A stretch of DNA of 62,471 nucleotides from Bacteroidota bacterium (GCA_021300195.1 JAJTIE010000019.1:1-62471), one strand, 5' to 3'. Shown: positions 18,092 to 27,584, counted from the first letter of the stretch. Translations and numbers: made by a program. Notes: generated from the letters alone by a model not told the origin.

Positions 18092-18564
18092 GCCCCCTCG
18101 GTTTCTTTGCCCCGCTGCGCTGCTGGCTGCTGGCTCAGCTGGCTGCTTAGCCAGTACAGGGCCAGGCGATAGCTATCCTTGCCGAAACCGCTGATAACCC
18201 CCCGCACGACAGGGCTGATGACGCTGGTGTGCCGGAATGTCTCGCGTGCATAGATGTTGCTCAGGTGCACCTCTACCACCGGCACCCGCACCAGGCGCAG
18301 GGCATCCTGGATGGCGTAGCTGTAGTGGCTGTAGGCCCCGGCGTTTATTACAATGGCGCTGTAGTATGCCCAGTTGTGCAGCTGGTCTATCAGGTCTCCC
18401 TCATGGTTGCTCTGGTGCATCTCTAGCCTGAGCTGCGGGAAGGCAGCTACTAGCTCATCCTGGATGGCCTGCAGGGTATCCGCCCCATAGTGGGCCTCTT
18501 CGCGCTGGCCCAGCATATTCAGGTTCGGGCCATTCAGCATCAGTATGTTAGGTAGGGGAGTCAT
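18088..18564 (-). CDS. aroQ: 3-dehydroquinate dehydratase, type II
   Basis: A 158-residue enzyme for the third shikimate step. The signature LNGPNLNMLGQRE is near the N-terminus, the active-site QSNHEGDLID and NAGAYSHYSYAI follow, then VEVHLSNIYARE and SVISPVVRGVISGFG. Start chosen at ATG 18564, as the longer frame to 18687 would run across the promoter at 18587 and adds unrelated sequence. It leads the aroQ-thiO-DUF1398 unit and diverges from xerD. Confidence 0.95.
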   Translation of the reverse strand: MTPLPNILMLNGPNLNMLGQREEAHYGADTLQAIQDELVAAFPQLRLEMHQSNHEGDLIDQLHNWAYYSAIVINAGAYSHYSYAIQDALRLVRVPVVEVHLSNIYARETFRHTSVISPVVRGVISGFGKDSYRLALYWLSSQLSQQPAAQRGKETEGA

Positions 18565-18579
18565 CGGGCTGGTTTTCCA

Positions 18580-18587
18580 CAAATGTA
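18580..18587 (-). promoter_or_regulatory. -7 box of the aroQ promoter
   Basis: TACATTTG read from 18587 to 18580, 15 bases before the aroQ ATG. No clear TTG lies at the right distance upstream. Confidence 0.5.
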
Positions 18588-18648
18588 GCATATGGGCCTT
18601 TATGCACACCACCACCCGGGCTGTCGGCAGCCTGGGTTCAAAACAACT

Positions 18649-18680
18649 TTTGTGTAAAGCCTTGACCAACACTAGGTTTG
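18649..18680 (+). promoter_or_regulatory. Promoter of xerD
   Basis: TTTG (18649-18652), 20-base spacer, TAGGTTTG (18673-18680). Predicted start is near 18686, so the translational start must lie downstream, which supports GTG 18704 for xerD. Confidence 0.65.
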
Positions 18681-18703
18681 AGCACAACCTAAATGGAAAC
18701 TAC

Positions 18704-19639
18704 GTGGGCTGGAACTATTACCTGCAGAGCTACTACAACTATCTGCGGCTCGAAAAGGGGCTGAGCACCAACACGCTGGCGGCGTACCGTACCGACATTT
18801 TGCGCTACCTGATGTATGTGGAGACGGAGCTGGGCCTGACAGAGCCCGGCCATATCCAGGTACAGGATATACGCGCTTTCCTGGGATATCTGGCAGACTA
18901 CTGTGGCCTGAATGAACTGAGCCAGGCCCGAAACATCTCTTCCATCCGCTCCTTCCACCAGTTTCTGCTGCAGGAAAACTACCTGCAAGACAATCCGGCC
19001 GAGCTGATAGACCTGCCCAGGGTGCAGCGCAAGCTACCCGATGTGATTAGCCTGGATGAGATTAACCAGATCCTGGATGTGTGCGCTCCGGAAAAAATAA
19101 CCGAAGAGGAGAAAATGGGCGGCGGAGATGCGCTGGGGGTACGAAACCGGGCCATGCTGGAGCTGATGTACAGCAGCGGCCTGCGGGTGAGCGAGCTGGT
19201 AAGCCTGCGCCTGGACCAGCTGTATCTGGACGATGGAATTGTGCGCGTGGTGGGCAAGGGCAATAAAGAGCGCCTCATACCGCTGGGTTCCTCGGCTATA
19301 GATCAGATTAAACGGTATTCCAACCTCCATCGTATGAAAGTAAAGGCGCGGCCCGGCAATGATCCCATCCTGTTCCTGAACCGGCGGGGCGCCAAGCTGA
19401 CGCGCAACATGGTCTTCATGATCATCAAGAAGGCCTGCGAGCAGGTCGGCGTGTACAAGACGGTAAGCCCCCATACGTTTCGCCACAGCTTTGCCACCCA
19501 CCTGATAGAGGGTGGGGCCGACCTGATAGCCGTGAAGGAGATGCTGGGCCACGAGAGTGTAACCACTACCGAGATATACCTGCACACCAACGGGCACTAC
19601 CTGCGCGAGGTGCACGCCAGCTTCCACCCCCGGGCCTAA
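18704..19639 (+). CDS. xerD: Site-specific tyrosine recombinase XerD
   Basis: A 311-residue recombinase that resolves chromosome dimers at dif. The N-terminal core-binding domain (LQSYYNYLRLEKGLSTNTLAAYRTDILRYL) is followed by the catalytic domain with Arg in YSSGLRVSELVSL, the HTFRHSFATHL box and the late LGHESVTTTEIYLH with the nucleophilic Tyr. I choose GTG 18704: the frame is open back to 18545 but a promoter at 18649-18680 lies inside that extension, and this start gives the usual length. It is alone and divergent from aroQ. Confidence 0.92.
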   Translation: MGWNYYLQSYYNYLRLEKGLSTNTLAAYRTDILRYLMYVETELGLTEPGHIQVQDIRAFLGYLADYCGLNELSQARNISSIRSFHQFLLQENYLQDNPAELIDLPRVQRKLPDVISLDEINQILDVCAPEKITEEEKMGGGDALGVRNRAMLELMYSSGLRVSELVSLRLDQLYLDDGIVRVVGKGNKERLIPLGSSAIDQIKRYSNLHRMKVKARPGNDPILFLNRRGAKLTRNMVFMIIKKACEQVGVYKTVSPHTFRHSFATHLIEGGADLIAVKEMLGHESVTTTEIYLHTNGHYLREVHASFHPRA

Positions 19640-19787
19640 CCGGGCCTGCCCGGAAGCTCTGCCATTGGTAGGCTTTATAGCCCGATCCGGATGCCCAATA
19701 GGTGGGCAACTGCCGAGTGTGCCCCGCCCGATATGGGCATGCATGCTGCCCAGTGGCCGAATGAACCGGTTTCCCTATCCCTGTAGT

Positions 19788-20873
19788 CTACTTCTTGTCT
19801 GGCAGGTTTCGCTCCAGTTCTTGTATCGCCTGCCGTGCCTCGGCAAAGTCGGGCTTGGCCTGCAGGGCCTGGCGGTAGTATTTCAGCGCCCGGCTGTAGT
19901 CCTTGTAGTATTCGTACAGGCTGCCCAGCTGAAAGGCGGCGCGTGCATCCTGGGGGTTGCGCTCCAGCACAGCCTTGTAGTCTGCCGTAGCCTTGTCCAG
20001 CTTATCCAGCTGCTGGTACAGGTAGCCCCGCTGGTAGCGTGCATCGTTATAGGTGGGGTCGGCCTTTATGGCTTGGCTATATTCTTCTATAGCCTTGTTC
20101 ATCAGCGGTTTATACAGGCTACGGTCTCCGGTCTCGGCGGCCTGGCGGTATAGCACATAGCCCATGTAGTAGTGCCCCACCGGGTGTAGCGAGTCTGCCT
20201 CCAGGATGTAGTACACATAGCGGCGCGCCTCTTTCGGGTCATACACCTCGTTCAGGTGGATATCTGCCGCCAGGGCCGCCGCCTTTAGAAAGGCCTTGTT
20301 TCGTTCCAAGGCGTAGTTGGCAAAAGTAATGGCCCGCTGGGGCTGCTTCATCTGCCTGTATATCAGTGCCTTGCCCAGGTAGAAGATGGGCTGGGTCTTG
20401 TCCAGGTCTATGGCTCTGTCCATATTGGCCAGGGCCTGGGTGTAGTTCTTTTGCAGCAGGTACACATTGCCCATCAGGTGGTAGGCTTCAGGGCGCTGTG
20501 TTTTCTGCGCTACGGCTCGCTTCAGGTAGTCCAGCGCTTGCTGGTCTTTGCCCCGTATATAGGCCAGTTCGGCATTGCCATACAGATACTCCTCGTTGTC
20601 GGGCTCCAGGTTCACGGCCTTTTCCAGGTCGGCCAGGGCCTGTACGGTGTCGCCCAGCTCCAGCTTTATCTTCCCGCGTACGTAGTACAGCTGGGGGTCG
20701 GTTGGGTTTTCTGCCAGCCGCTTTTCGATAACCCGCAGGGTATCTGCCAGCTGCCGCTCCGCCGGGTTTTGGGGTATGCTCAGGGTCTGCTGGGCTTTGG
20801 GCTCCGAGTCGCAGCCTATGCTGGCTAGGCCACTCAGCCCCACTGCCAGCAGCACGATAAAGAAGGATTTCAT
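19788..20873 (-). CDS. TPR-repeat lipoprotein
   Basis: A 361-residue protein with a signal peptide and a probable lipid-bearing Cys at about 21 (ASIGC). At least seven TPR units fill the rest, for example QALADLEKAVNLEPDN, QALDYLKRAVAQKTQRPEAY and RALKYYRQALQAKPDFAEA. It is probably held to a membrane facing the periplasm and acts as a docking platform. The partner is unknown. Its ATG lies directly against the stop of folK at the end of the ruvB operon. Confidence 0.85.
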   Translation of the reverse strand: MKSFFIVLLAVGLSGLASIGCDSEPKAQQTLSIPQNPAERQLADTLRVIEKRLAENPTDPQLYYVRGKIKLELGDTVQALADLEKAVNLEPDNEEYLYGNAELAYIRGKDQQALDYLKRAVAQKTQRPEAYHLMGNVYLLQKNYTQALANMDRAIDLDKTQPIFYLGKALIYRQMKQPQRAITFANYALERNKAFLKAAALAADIHLNEVYDPKEARRYVYYILEADSLHPVGHYYMGYVLYRQAAETGDRSLYKPLMNKAIEEYSQAIKADPTYNDARYQRGYLYQQLDKLDKATADYKAVLERNPQDARAAFQLGSLYEYYKDYSRALKYYRQALQAKPDFAEARQAIQELERNLPDKK

Positions 20874-21377
20874 CTAAAAATGCAATTGGTAGGCAATCAT
20901 TTCGGGCCAGTCTTGCGCGGGTGTTTTTTGCATCAGGTGTTCGGCCAGCTCCGCAACCTGTCGCCCATCTGGCAGCTGCACGCGGGGGGCTATTTCCATC
21001 CAGGGTACCAGTACAAACAGCCGTTCCGCTATACCCGGGTGGGGCAGCTGTAGCTGGGCCGTGTGGCACTGCAGGTTTTCCATCAGCAGCAGGTCCAGGT
21101 CTATGGTTCGGGGTCCCCACTTCTCTCCTCGTACACGGCCCATTTGTTGCTCCAGCTGCATCATGGCCTCCAGCAGGGCTTCTGGGCTCAACTCTGTTTC
21201 CAGTTCGGCCACCGCATTTACAAAAGCACCCTGCTGGGTATTGCCCCAGGGCTTGGTTTCGTACAGCGAGGAGAGGCGTGTAAGTGCACCAATGGCCAGC
21301 AGGCCCTGTGTAGCCTGCTGCACCTGGGCCTCCCGATCGCCCAGGTTGCTACCAATGCCTATGTAGGCGACCGGCAT
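20874..21377 (-). CDS. folK: 6-hydroxymethyl-7,8-dihydropterin pyrophosphokinase
   Basis: A 167-residue HPPK, which moves pyrophosphate from ATP to hydroxymethyldihydropterin in folate synthesis. The family features are IGIGSNLGDR at the N-terminus, SSLYETKPWG, FVNAVAELET and WGPRTIDLDLLL with the Mg-binding Asp pair, then LPHPGIAERLFVLVP. The start is ATG 21377, which shares one base with the tktC stop (TGATG), so translation is probably coupled. Confidence 0.95.
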   Translation of the reverse strand: MPVAYIGIGSNLGDREAQVQQATQGLLAIGALTRLSSLYETKPWGNTQQGAFVNAVAELETELSPEALLEAMMQLEQQMGRVRGEKWGPRTIDLDLLLMENLQCHTAQLQLPHPGIAERLFVLVPWMEIAPRVQLPDGRQVAELAEHLMQKTPAQDWPEMIAYQLHF

Positions 21378-22336
21378 CAGGCTTTCAGAACCGATTCTGC
21401 CGCCTGCACAATGTGTGGGGTATCCAGGCCATACTTTACCAGCAGCTGGTCTGGCGTACCGCTTTCGCCAAACTGGTCCTGCACGGCTACGGCGCGTAGG
21501 GGGGTGGGCAGGTGGGTGCTTAGCAGCTGCCCTACCAGGTCGGCCAGGCCGCCGTGTATCTGGTGCTCTTCTGCGGTAACTACAGCTCTGGTTTTGGCTG
21601 CCGAGGCCAGCAGGGTCTCCGCATCCAGGGGCTTCACGGTGTGCAGGTTGATCACTTCGGCCGAGATGCCCCGCTGCTGGAGTGCATCTGCCGCCAGCAG
21701 GGCCTTCCATACCAGGTGGCCGTTGGCTATCACCGTTACGTCGGTACCCGCACGCAGGATTTGGGCTTTCCCCAGCTGGAAGCTAGGGTCTTGTGCTTCG
21801 GTGAAGATGGGCCACTTAGGGCGGCCAAAGCGCAGATAGGCGGGGCCATCATGCTCGTATAGGGCCAGGGTGGCCAGGCGGGTCTGGTTGTAGTCGCAGG
21901 GCACCACCACCATCATGTGCGGCAGCATGCGCATCATGCCCACATCCTCCAGTATCTGGTGGGTGGCGCCGTCCTCGCCCAGTGTAAGGCCTGAGTGGCT
22001 GGCACATATCTTCACGTTTTTACCGCTGTAGGCTATGCTCTGGCGAATCTGGTCGTACACGCGGCCGGTACTGAAGTTGGCAAAAGTTCCGGTAAAGGGC
22101 ACCTTGCCCCCTGTAGCCAGGCCGGCTGCCACGCCCATCATGTTTGCCTCGCTGATACCTGCCTGGAAGAAGCGATCGGGGAACTGCGCTGCAAAGGCAT
22201 CCATCTTGAGCGAGCCAGTCAGGTCGGCACACAGGGCTACTACATCCTCGTGCAGTTTGCCTAGCTCCAGCAGGCCGGCCCCAAAGCCGCTACGGGTATC
22301 CTGGTGGTCGGTGGGGGTGAGTATTTTGGTAGACAT
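21377..22336 (-). CDS. Transketolase, C-terminal subunit
   Basis: A 319-residue protein holding the pyrimidine-binding and C-terminal domains of transketolase, which moves two-carbon units between sugar phosphates using thiamine diphosphate. The catalytic Glu region DLTGSLKMD...[19 protein letters not shown] is present, as are [14 protein letters not shown] and the C-terminal [17 protein letters not shown]. It must act with the N-terminal subunit encoded 21 bases upstream. Split transketolases occur in archaea and a number of bacteria. Confidence 0.93.
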   Translation of the reverse strand: MSTKILTPTDHQDTRSGFGAGLLELGKLHEDVVALCADLTGSLKMDAFAAQFPDRFFQAGISEANMMGVAAGLATGGKVPFTGTFANFSTGRVYDQIRQSIAYSGKNVKICASHSGLTLGEDGATHQILEDVGMMRMLPHMMVVVPCDYNQTRLATLALYEHDGPAYLRFGRPKWPIFTEAQDPSFQLGKAQILRAGTDVTVIANGHLVWKALLAADALQQRGISAEVINLHTVKPLDAETLLASAAKTRAVVTAEEHQIHGGLADLVGQLLSTHLPTPLRAVAVQDQFGESGTPDQLLVKYGLDTPHIVQAAESVLKA

Positions 22337-22357
22337 GTTTCTTCGGGGCTAAGTGCG

Positions 22358-23215
22358 TTAGTAATCGGCCAGGGTGGCGGGTAGCTGCTCCAGGGCGCGT
22401 TCGTATTGTTCCTTGTTTGGGGCCTTGCCGTGCCAGTCGTGGGTGCCCTCCATATAGTCCACGCCCTTGCCCATACTGGTGTGCAGCATCACCATTACTG
22501 GCTTGCCTTCTCCGCACAGGCTGCGGGCGTATTCATAGCCCTTTATCACTTCGTCCAGGTTGTTCCCCTCGGGTATTTCCATCACCTCCCAGCCAAAAGC
22601 GCGGAATTTATCGGCCAGGCTGGTGGTATTCATTACCTGCCGGGTGTCTCCGTCTATTTGCTTGTAGTTCAGGTCTATGCTGGCTATCAGGTTGTCTACC
22701 CGGTGGTGGGCAGCATACAGGGCGGCTTCCCACACCTGCCCCTCCTGGCACTCACCGTCGCCCATCAGTACATACACCAGGCGGGGGTCGGCATCCAGTT
22801 TTTTGGCCTGTGCGGCACCTATGGCCACACTCAGGCCCTGGCCTAGCGATCCGCTGGCTACACGTATGCCCGGTAGGCCTTCCTCGGTAGCGGGGTGGCC
22901 CTGCAGGCGGCTATCCAGCCGGCGAAAGGTAGCCAGTTCTGCCACATCAAAGTAGCCGGAGCGTGCCAATACAGAATACCATACCGGAGATATGTGTCCG
23001 TTTGAGAGGAAAAAGAGGTCTTGCCCCCGGCCCTGTATGTCAAATTGTTTGGGATCGTGCACCAGCAGGTGGTAGTACAGGGCTACAAAGTACTCTACAC
23101 AGCCCAGCGAGCCACCCGGGTGCCCGCTCTGCACGTCATACACCATGCGGATGATGTCTCGGCGCACCTGCGCGGCTATTTGCTGCAGCTCGGCCTGGGT
23201 ATAGGTAGTAGGCAT
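22358..23215 (-). CDS. Transketolase, N-terminal subunit
   Basis: A 285-residue protein carrying the pyrophosphate-binding domain of transketolase. It has QSGHPGGSLGCVEYFVALY, SNGHISPVWYSVLA, the GSLGQGLSVAIGAA stretch and the ThDP motif GDGECQEGQVWEAALYAAHHRVDNLIASIDLN. With the next gene it forms one enzyme of the non-oxidative pentose phosphate pathway, supplying the erythrose 4-phosphate used by the DAHP synthase at 13931. It lies mid-operon, 51 bases after a glycosyltransferase. Confidence 0.93.
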   Translation of the reverse strand: MPTTYTQAELQQIAAQVRRDIIRMVYDVQSGHPGGSLGCVEYFVALYYHLLVHDPKQFDIQGRGQDLFFLSNGHISPVWYSVLARSGYFDVAELATFRRLDSRLQGHPATEEGLPGIRVASGSLGQGLSVAIGAAQAKKLDADPRLVYVLMGDGECQEGQVWEAALYAAHHRVDNLIASIDLNYKQIDGDTRQVMNTTSLADKFRAFGWEVMEIPEGNNLDEVIKGYEYARSLCGEGKPVMVMLHTSMGKGVDYMEGTHDWHGKAPNKEQYERALEQLPATLADY

Positions 23216-23266
23216 GCTACAAAATTAGGCTGGAATACAGAAGCTGCAAGCCGCAGCCCGGATATT

Positions 23267-24205
23267 TTAGCAGATGCGTAGTACCAGCCGCTCCCAGGTG
23301 GTCCACAGCTTGCTCTTTATCTTTCTCCACAGCCCCCAGTGCAGCACCTGTCGGTACGTCCAGTGGTCGGCCCGCTGGTTTACGGCCAGGCTGGGCGGAT
23401 GCTGCAGGGGCAGGAGGGGATAAGTAGGAAAAAAGCCGAAGGTAGCCCGGGCGCTTACTCCACTGAAGTTTGCCCCCGCTACCTGTATGCCCATTCCTAT
23501 GTTCGTGGTCAGGTTTACGCGGGGCGCCAGGGCTATGCCTCCTCTTTGCAGGATGGCGTAGGCCCACAGGTAGCTCCAGGCATCTATCTCGCCCCGTCGT
23601 ACCGCTTCCAGCTTTTGGCTGAAGAACGCCCCCAGGTAGGGGGGGGCTTGTTCCGGCCGCAGCTCAGGCACACGGTCGGTGGCTGTTAGCAGGGCCTCGG
23701 CCTCTTGATAAGCCGCCCACTTGTGCCGCCAGGTGGCCCAGCCCCACACGTGGGGGATCTGGCTGGCAAAGTAGCTATACGGGTGGTGCCGCATGTGCGG
23801 GTTGTACTGGTTGGTGCCAATGTGGTACACCTGGGGGTGATGCCAGTACCGCTCCAGTAGCTGGGTGCAGTAGGCGGGCATATCGGGCCCGGGCACGGTA
23901 TCGTCTTCCAGAATGATGCCCGCTTCCTCGTGCGCAAAAAACCAGCTGATGGCGGCGGATACGCCCTGGCGGCAGCCCAGGTTCTGGTCGTGAAACAGGG
24001 TTTTGATCGCACAGGGCCAGTCTACCTGCTGCACCAGGGCGCGGGTTTCGGCCACACGTTCCGCTTCGCCGGGTTTGTGTGGGCGGGCAGCATCTCCGGC
24101 CCAGTACAGGCGGGTAGGGCGGTGCAGGCGCAGGGCCGCCAGCACCTGGGCCACGGTATCGGCCCGGTTGAAGGTAATGAGGAGAACCGGGGTTTCCAGG
24201 CTCAT
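23267..24205 (-). CDS. GT-A fold glycosyltransferase
   Basis: A 312-residue protein resembling nucleotide-sugar transferases of the HlpA/GT2-like group. Features are ETPVLLITFNRADTVAQVLAALR at the start, GCRQGVSAAISWFF, and the metal and nucleotide acidic motif GIILEDDTVPGPDM at about 95-108. HVWGWATWRHKW is a common segment of this group. It probably adds a sugar to a surface polysaccharide or LPS. Its ATG overlaps the stop of the preceding GT4 gene by four bases. Confidence 0.8.
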   Translation of the reverse strand: MSLETPVLLITFNRADTVAQVLAALRLHRPTRLYWAGDAARPHKPGEAERVAETRALVQQVDWPCAIKTLFHDQNLGCRQGVSAAISWFFAHEEAGIILEDDTVPGPDMPAYCTQLLERYWHHPQVYHIGTNQYNPHMRHHPYSYFASQIPHVWGWATWRHKWAAYQEAEALLTATDRVPELRPEQAPPYLGAFFSQKLEAVRRGEIDAWSYLWAYAILQRGGIALAPRVNLTTNIGMGIQVAGANFSGVSARATFGFFPTYPLLPLQHPPSLAVNQRADHWTYRQVLHWGLWRKIKSKLWTTWERLVLRIC

Positions 24206-25419
24206 GCCAGCAGGGATTGGTAAAGGTCTGCATACATACGGCCGATCCGATCGGGGCTATAGGCCGCCATGGCCTGGCTGTGGGCTTGCTCACGGCCCAG
24301 GGGGTGGGCCATGGCGTGCTGTAGCACCTGGGCCAGGGCTGGTGCCGTGGCCTCCTGTGCCAGCCAGCCGCTGTGCCCGTGCGCTATCATCTCGGGGATG
24401 CCGCCCGTGGGCGTGGCCACTACGGGGGTGCCACAGGCCAGGCTTTCCATTACCATATTGGGCAGGTTGTCCTGCAGGCTGGGTACCAGGGTGTAGGTGG
24501 CCGCCCGATAGGCCTGCACCATCTGCCCGGCAGGCAGGCTGCCCAGGTGGGTGTGCAGGTAGCCCGGCGGCAGCTCAATGCCTTTTCGCCCTACTGTGAG
24601 CAGGTGAACGCCTGCACGAGCGGCCATGGGCAGCTGGGTCAGGGCCTGCTGTAGCAGGGCTCCCCCCTTACGGGGGTCCTGCAGGCTAGCGGCCCCGAAC
24701 AGCAGGTAGGTGCCCTGCAGCGGCAGGCCAAGGGTCTGGCGTGCTGCCGCCGCAGGCCCCGGCGAAAATCGATCCGGCTCGATGGGGTTCGGTATGGGGT
24801 GGGCCGGTGCCCGAAACAGGCCCGATGCATCGGCGCACTTGGCCAGCCAGGCCGATGGGGTAACAATGTGCAGGTTGCGGGCCTGGGCATACAGCTGCTG
24901 CTTGTGGCGCCACTGGCGCTGGGTAAGGTCGTGCTGGTGTGGGTGGCGCAGCAGGGGGCACTGCCCGCAACCCGACAGGTAGCGCTCGCAGCCAGGTGCT
25001 GAGTGGCAGCCACCGGTGAAGGCCCACATATCATGCAGGGTCCACACTACGGGTTTACCCAAGGCCAGCAGTTTTTTTAGGCCAGTCAGGGAGAGAAAAC
25101 CGTGATGAAACCAGTGCAGGTTCAGCACATCGGCCTGTAACACGGCGGGGTGCCGCCACAGGGGCAGGCCCACGGCAGCGCGGCTGAACATGAACATATC
25201 GGGGCGCCGCTTCAGCCGGGGTGCCATGGGTAGCACCTCCAGGGCCATCAGGGCTTTGGGGGGGAGCAGGCTACGGACACTATGCAGGTGTGGGCCAGGC
25301 TCGGCCTCGCGCGTTAGCAGGGCTGCCTCCAGCCCTATGGTGCGCTGGGCGGCGGCAATGCGCCGGGCGGATACGCCCGCGCCCCCCTGGGGCCAGGCGG
25401 TAAGGTGCAGTATACGCAT
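24202..25419 (-). CDS. GT4 family glycosyltransferase
   Basis: A 405-residue GT-B fold transferase. The N-terminal half starts MRILHLTAWPQGGAGVSARRIAAA and contains VLNLHWFHHGFLS and WTLHDMWAFTGGCHSAPGCERYLSGCGQCP, a Cys-rich segment seen in wcaC-like enzymes. The C-terminal half has the donor-binding VPSLQDNLPNMVMESLACGTPVVATPTGGIPEMI. It likely builds an exopolysaccharide or O-antigen with the next gene. It follows ruvB by six bases. Confidence 0.88.
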   Translation of the reverse strand: MRILHLTAWPQGGAGVSARRIAAAQRTIGLEAALLTREAEPGPHLHSVRSLLPPKALMALEVLPMAPRLKRRPDMFMFSRAAVGLPLWRHPAVLQADVLNLHWFHHGFLSLTGLKKLLALGKPVVWTLHDMWAFTGGCHSAPGCERYLSGCGQCPLLRHPHQHDLTQRQWRHKQQLYAQARNLHIVTPSAWLAKCADASGLFRAPAHPIPNPIEPDRFSPGPAAAARQTLGLPLQGTYLLFGAASLQDPRKGGALLQQALTQLPMAARAGVHLLTVGRKGIELPPGYLHTHLGSLPAGQMVQAYRAATYTLVPSLQDNLPNMVMESLACGTPVVATPTGGIPEMIAHGHSGWLAQEATAPALAQVLQHAMAHPLGREQAHSQAMAAYSPDRIGRMYADLYQSLLA

Positions 25420-25425
25420 AGCCGG

Positions 25426-26439
25426 TCAGGAGAATAGTGCGCCGGGTTTGGGTCCCTGTTTTTTGCCAAAGTGCTCGTAGGCCCGCTGGGTGGCTATGCG
25501 GCCCCGCTGGGTGCGCTGCAGGAAGCCCTGCATAATCAGGAAGGGCTCGTATACCTCTTCTATGGTCTCGGCCTCCTCGGCCACGGCAGTAGCCAGGGTG
25601 CCCAGGCCTACCGGCCCCCCACCGAATTTCTCGATCAGGGTGCGCAGGATGCGGGTATCCATTTCGTCCAGGCCCGCCTCATCCACGGCCAGGGCATCCA
25701 GTGCCATCTGGGCAATGTCTTGGGTTATCTCGCCTTGGCCCTTTATCATGGCAAAGTCTCGCGCACGGCGCAGCAGCCGGTTGGCTATACGTGGTGTGCC
25801 GCGGCTGCGGCGTGCCAGCTCCTGGGCCCCGCTGGCGGCTATGCCCACCTGTAGCACCTGGGCCGAGCGGATAATAATCCGGCTTAGCAGGTCGGCATCG
25901 TAGTACTCCAGCCGACACTGAATGCCGAAGCGGGCCAGCAGGGGCGAGGTGAGCAGCCCGGCACGGGTAGTGGCCCCTACCAGGGTGAAGGGGTTCAGGT
26001 TGATCTCTACCGAGCGGGCATTTGGCCCGGTCTCCAGCATGATGTCTATCTTGAAATCCTCCATGGCGCTGTATAGGTATTCCTCCACCACGGGGCTTAG
26101 GCGGTGTATTTCGTCTATAAACAGCACATCGCGCGGCTCCAGGCTGGTAAGCAGGCCGGCCAGATCTCCGGGTTTTTCCAGCACGGGGCCACTGGTGGTT
26201 TTTACCTCGCTGCCCAGCTCGCGGGCTATGATGTAGCTGAGGGTGGTTTTGCCCAGTCCTGGCGGACCATGCAGAATCACATGATCCAGAGCCTCGCCCC
26301 GCATGTTAGCTGCCTGCACAAAGATCTTCAGGTTCTCGATGATCTTAGGCTGGCCCGCAAACTCGCCAAAGCGCTGCGGGCGTAGCACCAGCTCTTCGCT
26401 GTCGGTCAGCCGGGCATTCAGGTCGAAGGATCTTTCCAT
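25426..26439 (-). CDS. ruvB: Holliday junction branch migration helicase RuvB
   Basis: A 337-residue AAA+ motor that works with RuvA and RuvC on recombination intermediates. Seen are [19 protein letters not shown], Walker [10 protein letters not shown], Walker [16 protein letters not shown], sensor 1 GATTRAG and the arginine-finger [12 protein letters not shown]. The length is standard. It heads a seven-gene operon that ends with the TPR lipoprotein. ruvA and ruvC are not in the window. Confidence 0.97.
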   Translation of the reverse strand: MERSFDLNARLTDSEELVLRPQRFGEFAGQPKIIENLKIFVQAANMRGEALDHVILHGPPGLGKTTLSYIIARELGSEVKTTSGPVLEKPGDLAGLLTSLEPRDVLFIDEIHRLSPVVEEYLYSAMEDFKIDIMLETGPNARSVEINLNPFTLVGATTRAGLLTSPLLARFGIQCRLEYYDADLLSRIIIRSAQVLQVGIAASGAQELARRSRGTPRIANRLLRRARDFAMIKGQGEITQDIAQMALDALAVDEAGLDEMDTRILRTLIEKFGGGPVGLGTLATAVAEEAETIEEVYEPFLIMQGFLQRTQRGRIATQRAYEHFGKKQGPKPGALFS

Positions 26440-26809
26440 ACAGTTCGCTTCTCAGCACCGATCCAGGTGGTGGTACGGGCTTGGTGGTACGGGGATAACC
26501 ACCCGGGCACTAAGCTAGCTAAAAAAATAGCGCCCGCCCTGGCTTGCACCGGATATAGCCATAGGCGGGGCTTGGAGGTAGGGGCAGCCCGGACTCTGCC
26601 CAATTGTTTCTGCACACATCGCAGCTGTTTTACAACGTACACCGATCGGCCCTAGTACTACCCGTAGGTGCTTTCGCGCTAATCGGTCTCATATTCAGCC
26701 TTTTGTTTATGTGTAAGATGAAACCAAAATACAAGATATATAACAGAGATTCCAGCTTTTTGTTGGATAATTTTCTGAATAAATTGTTAAAAATTGCAAA
26801 TATGCTCGC
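26440..26809. other. Gene-free stretch between gldA and ruvB
   Basis: This 370-base gap must hold the ruvB promoter, but I find no clear TAnnTTTG on the minus strand. The part from about 26695 to 26805 is markedly richer in A and T than its surroundings. A plus-strand open frame from 26604 runs through it and into the antisense of gldA, and has no recognisable protein. Confidence 0.5.
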
Positions 26810-27508
26810 TTACTGTGTCAGAGACTGGAACATTTGCTCCAGGCTTCGGTTTCGTGTTAGCGCGGCCAGGCTGTCGTCTGCTTTTATCTGCCCCTTGTGG
26901 ATCAGTATAACGCGCTGGGCCACCGCTTCTACCTCGGGCAGTATGTGGCTGCTGAAGAGTACCGTCTTGGTACGGCCCACTTCCTTGATCAGGTTGCGGA
27001 TTTCGATCACCTGGTTGGGGTCCAGGCCACTGGTGGGTTCATCCAGTATCAGCAGCTCCGGGTCGTGTATCAGTGCCTGGGCTATGCCCACACGCTGCCG
27101 GTAGCCCCGGCTTAGGGCACCTATCTTTTTGTGCTGCTCGTGCTGTAGGCCTGTTTGCGCTATCAGCTCGGCTATTCGCTGCCCCAGCTGTGCCCCCCTC
27201 AGCCCATACAGCCGGCCCGTGAAGCGCAAAAACTCGTGCACGTACATATCCAGGTACAGGGGGTTGTGCTCGGGCAGGTAGCCTATGCGGCGGCGCATCT
27301 CCAGGCTACCGGCCTCCAGCCCATCCAGCTGAGCTGTGCCTGCTGTAGGCTGTATGAAGCCGGTGATGATTTTCATCGTGGTGCTCTTGCCCGCCCCATT
27401 CGGCCCCAGAAATCCCACGATTTCGCCCTTTTCCATCCGGAACGAAACGCCGTCCAGGGCCTGCTGGCTGCCATAGGTTTTGCGCAGCGTGTCTACTATC
27501 AGTGCCAT
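26810..27508 (-). CDS. GldA-like ABC transporter ATP-binding protein
   Basis: A 232-residue ATPase. Walker A is GPNGAGKSTTMK (about 38-49), the Q-loop region reads YLPEHNPLYLDMYVHEFLRFTG, the signature is LSRGYRQRVGIAQALIHDP, and Walker B is LLILDEPTSGLDPNQ. The PEHNPLYLDMYVHE stretch is characteristic of GldA, the ATPase linked to gliding in Flavobacterium. It ends soon after the core domain, where I recall GldA as about 300 residues, so the C-terminal extension is missing. ATG 27508 is chosen for the IVDTLRKTYG start; a near -7 box (CATTTTTG) ends four bases before it. Confidence 0.85.
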   Translation of the reverse strand: MALIVDTLRKTYGSQQALDGVSFRMEKGEIVGFLGPNGAGKSTTMKIITGFIQPTAGTAQLDGLEAGSLEMRRRIGYLPEHNPLYLDMYVHEFLRFTGRLYGLRGAQLGQRIAELIAQTGLQHEQHKKIGALSRGYRQRVGIAQALIHDPELLILDEPTSGLDPNQVIEIRNLIKEVGRTKTVLFSSHILPEVEAVAQRVILIHKGQIKADDSLAALTRNRSLEQMFQSLTQ

Positions 27509-27584
27509 CGTGCAAAAATGGGAAACATCTATCAATGATTCTTTGTTTAGTTTGCACCGCCAACGCTGGTTTTTGCACACGCCT

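Noticed and set aside
16590-18564. Search for a TPP riboswitch near thiO
   Set aside because: No CUGAGA-type core or matching stems were seen upstream of aroQ or thiO.
20488-21120. A 210-codon open frame crossing folK and the TPR gene in another frame
   Set aside because: The composition is Arg/Gly/Pro-rich as in frame shadows, and both overlapped genes are well supported.
26604-27104. A 166-codon plus-strand frame with a possible hydrophobic N-terminus
   Set aside because: More than half is antisense to gldA and the rest is AT-rich spacer; no homologous motif is visible.
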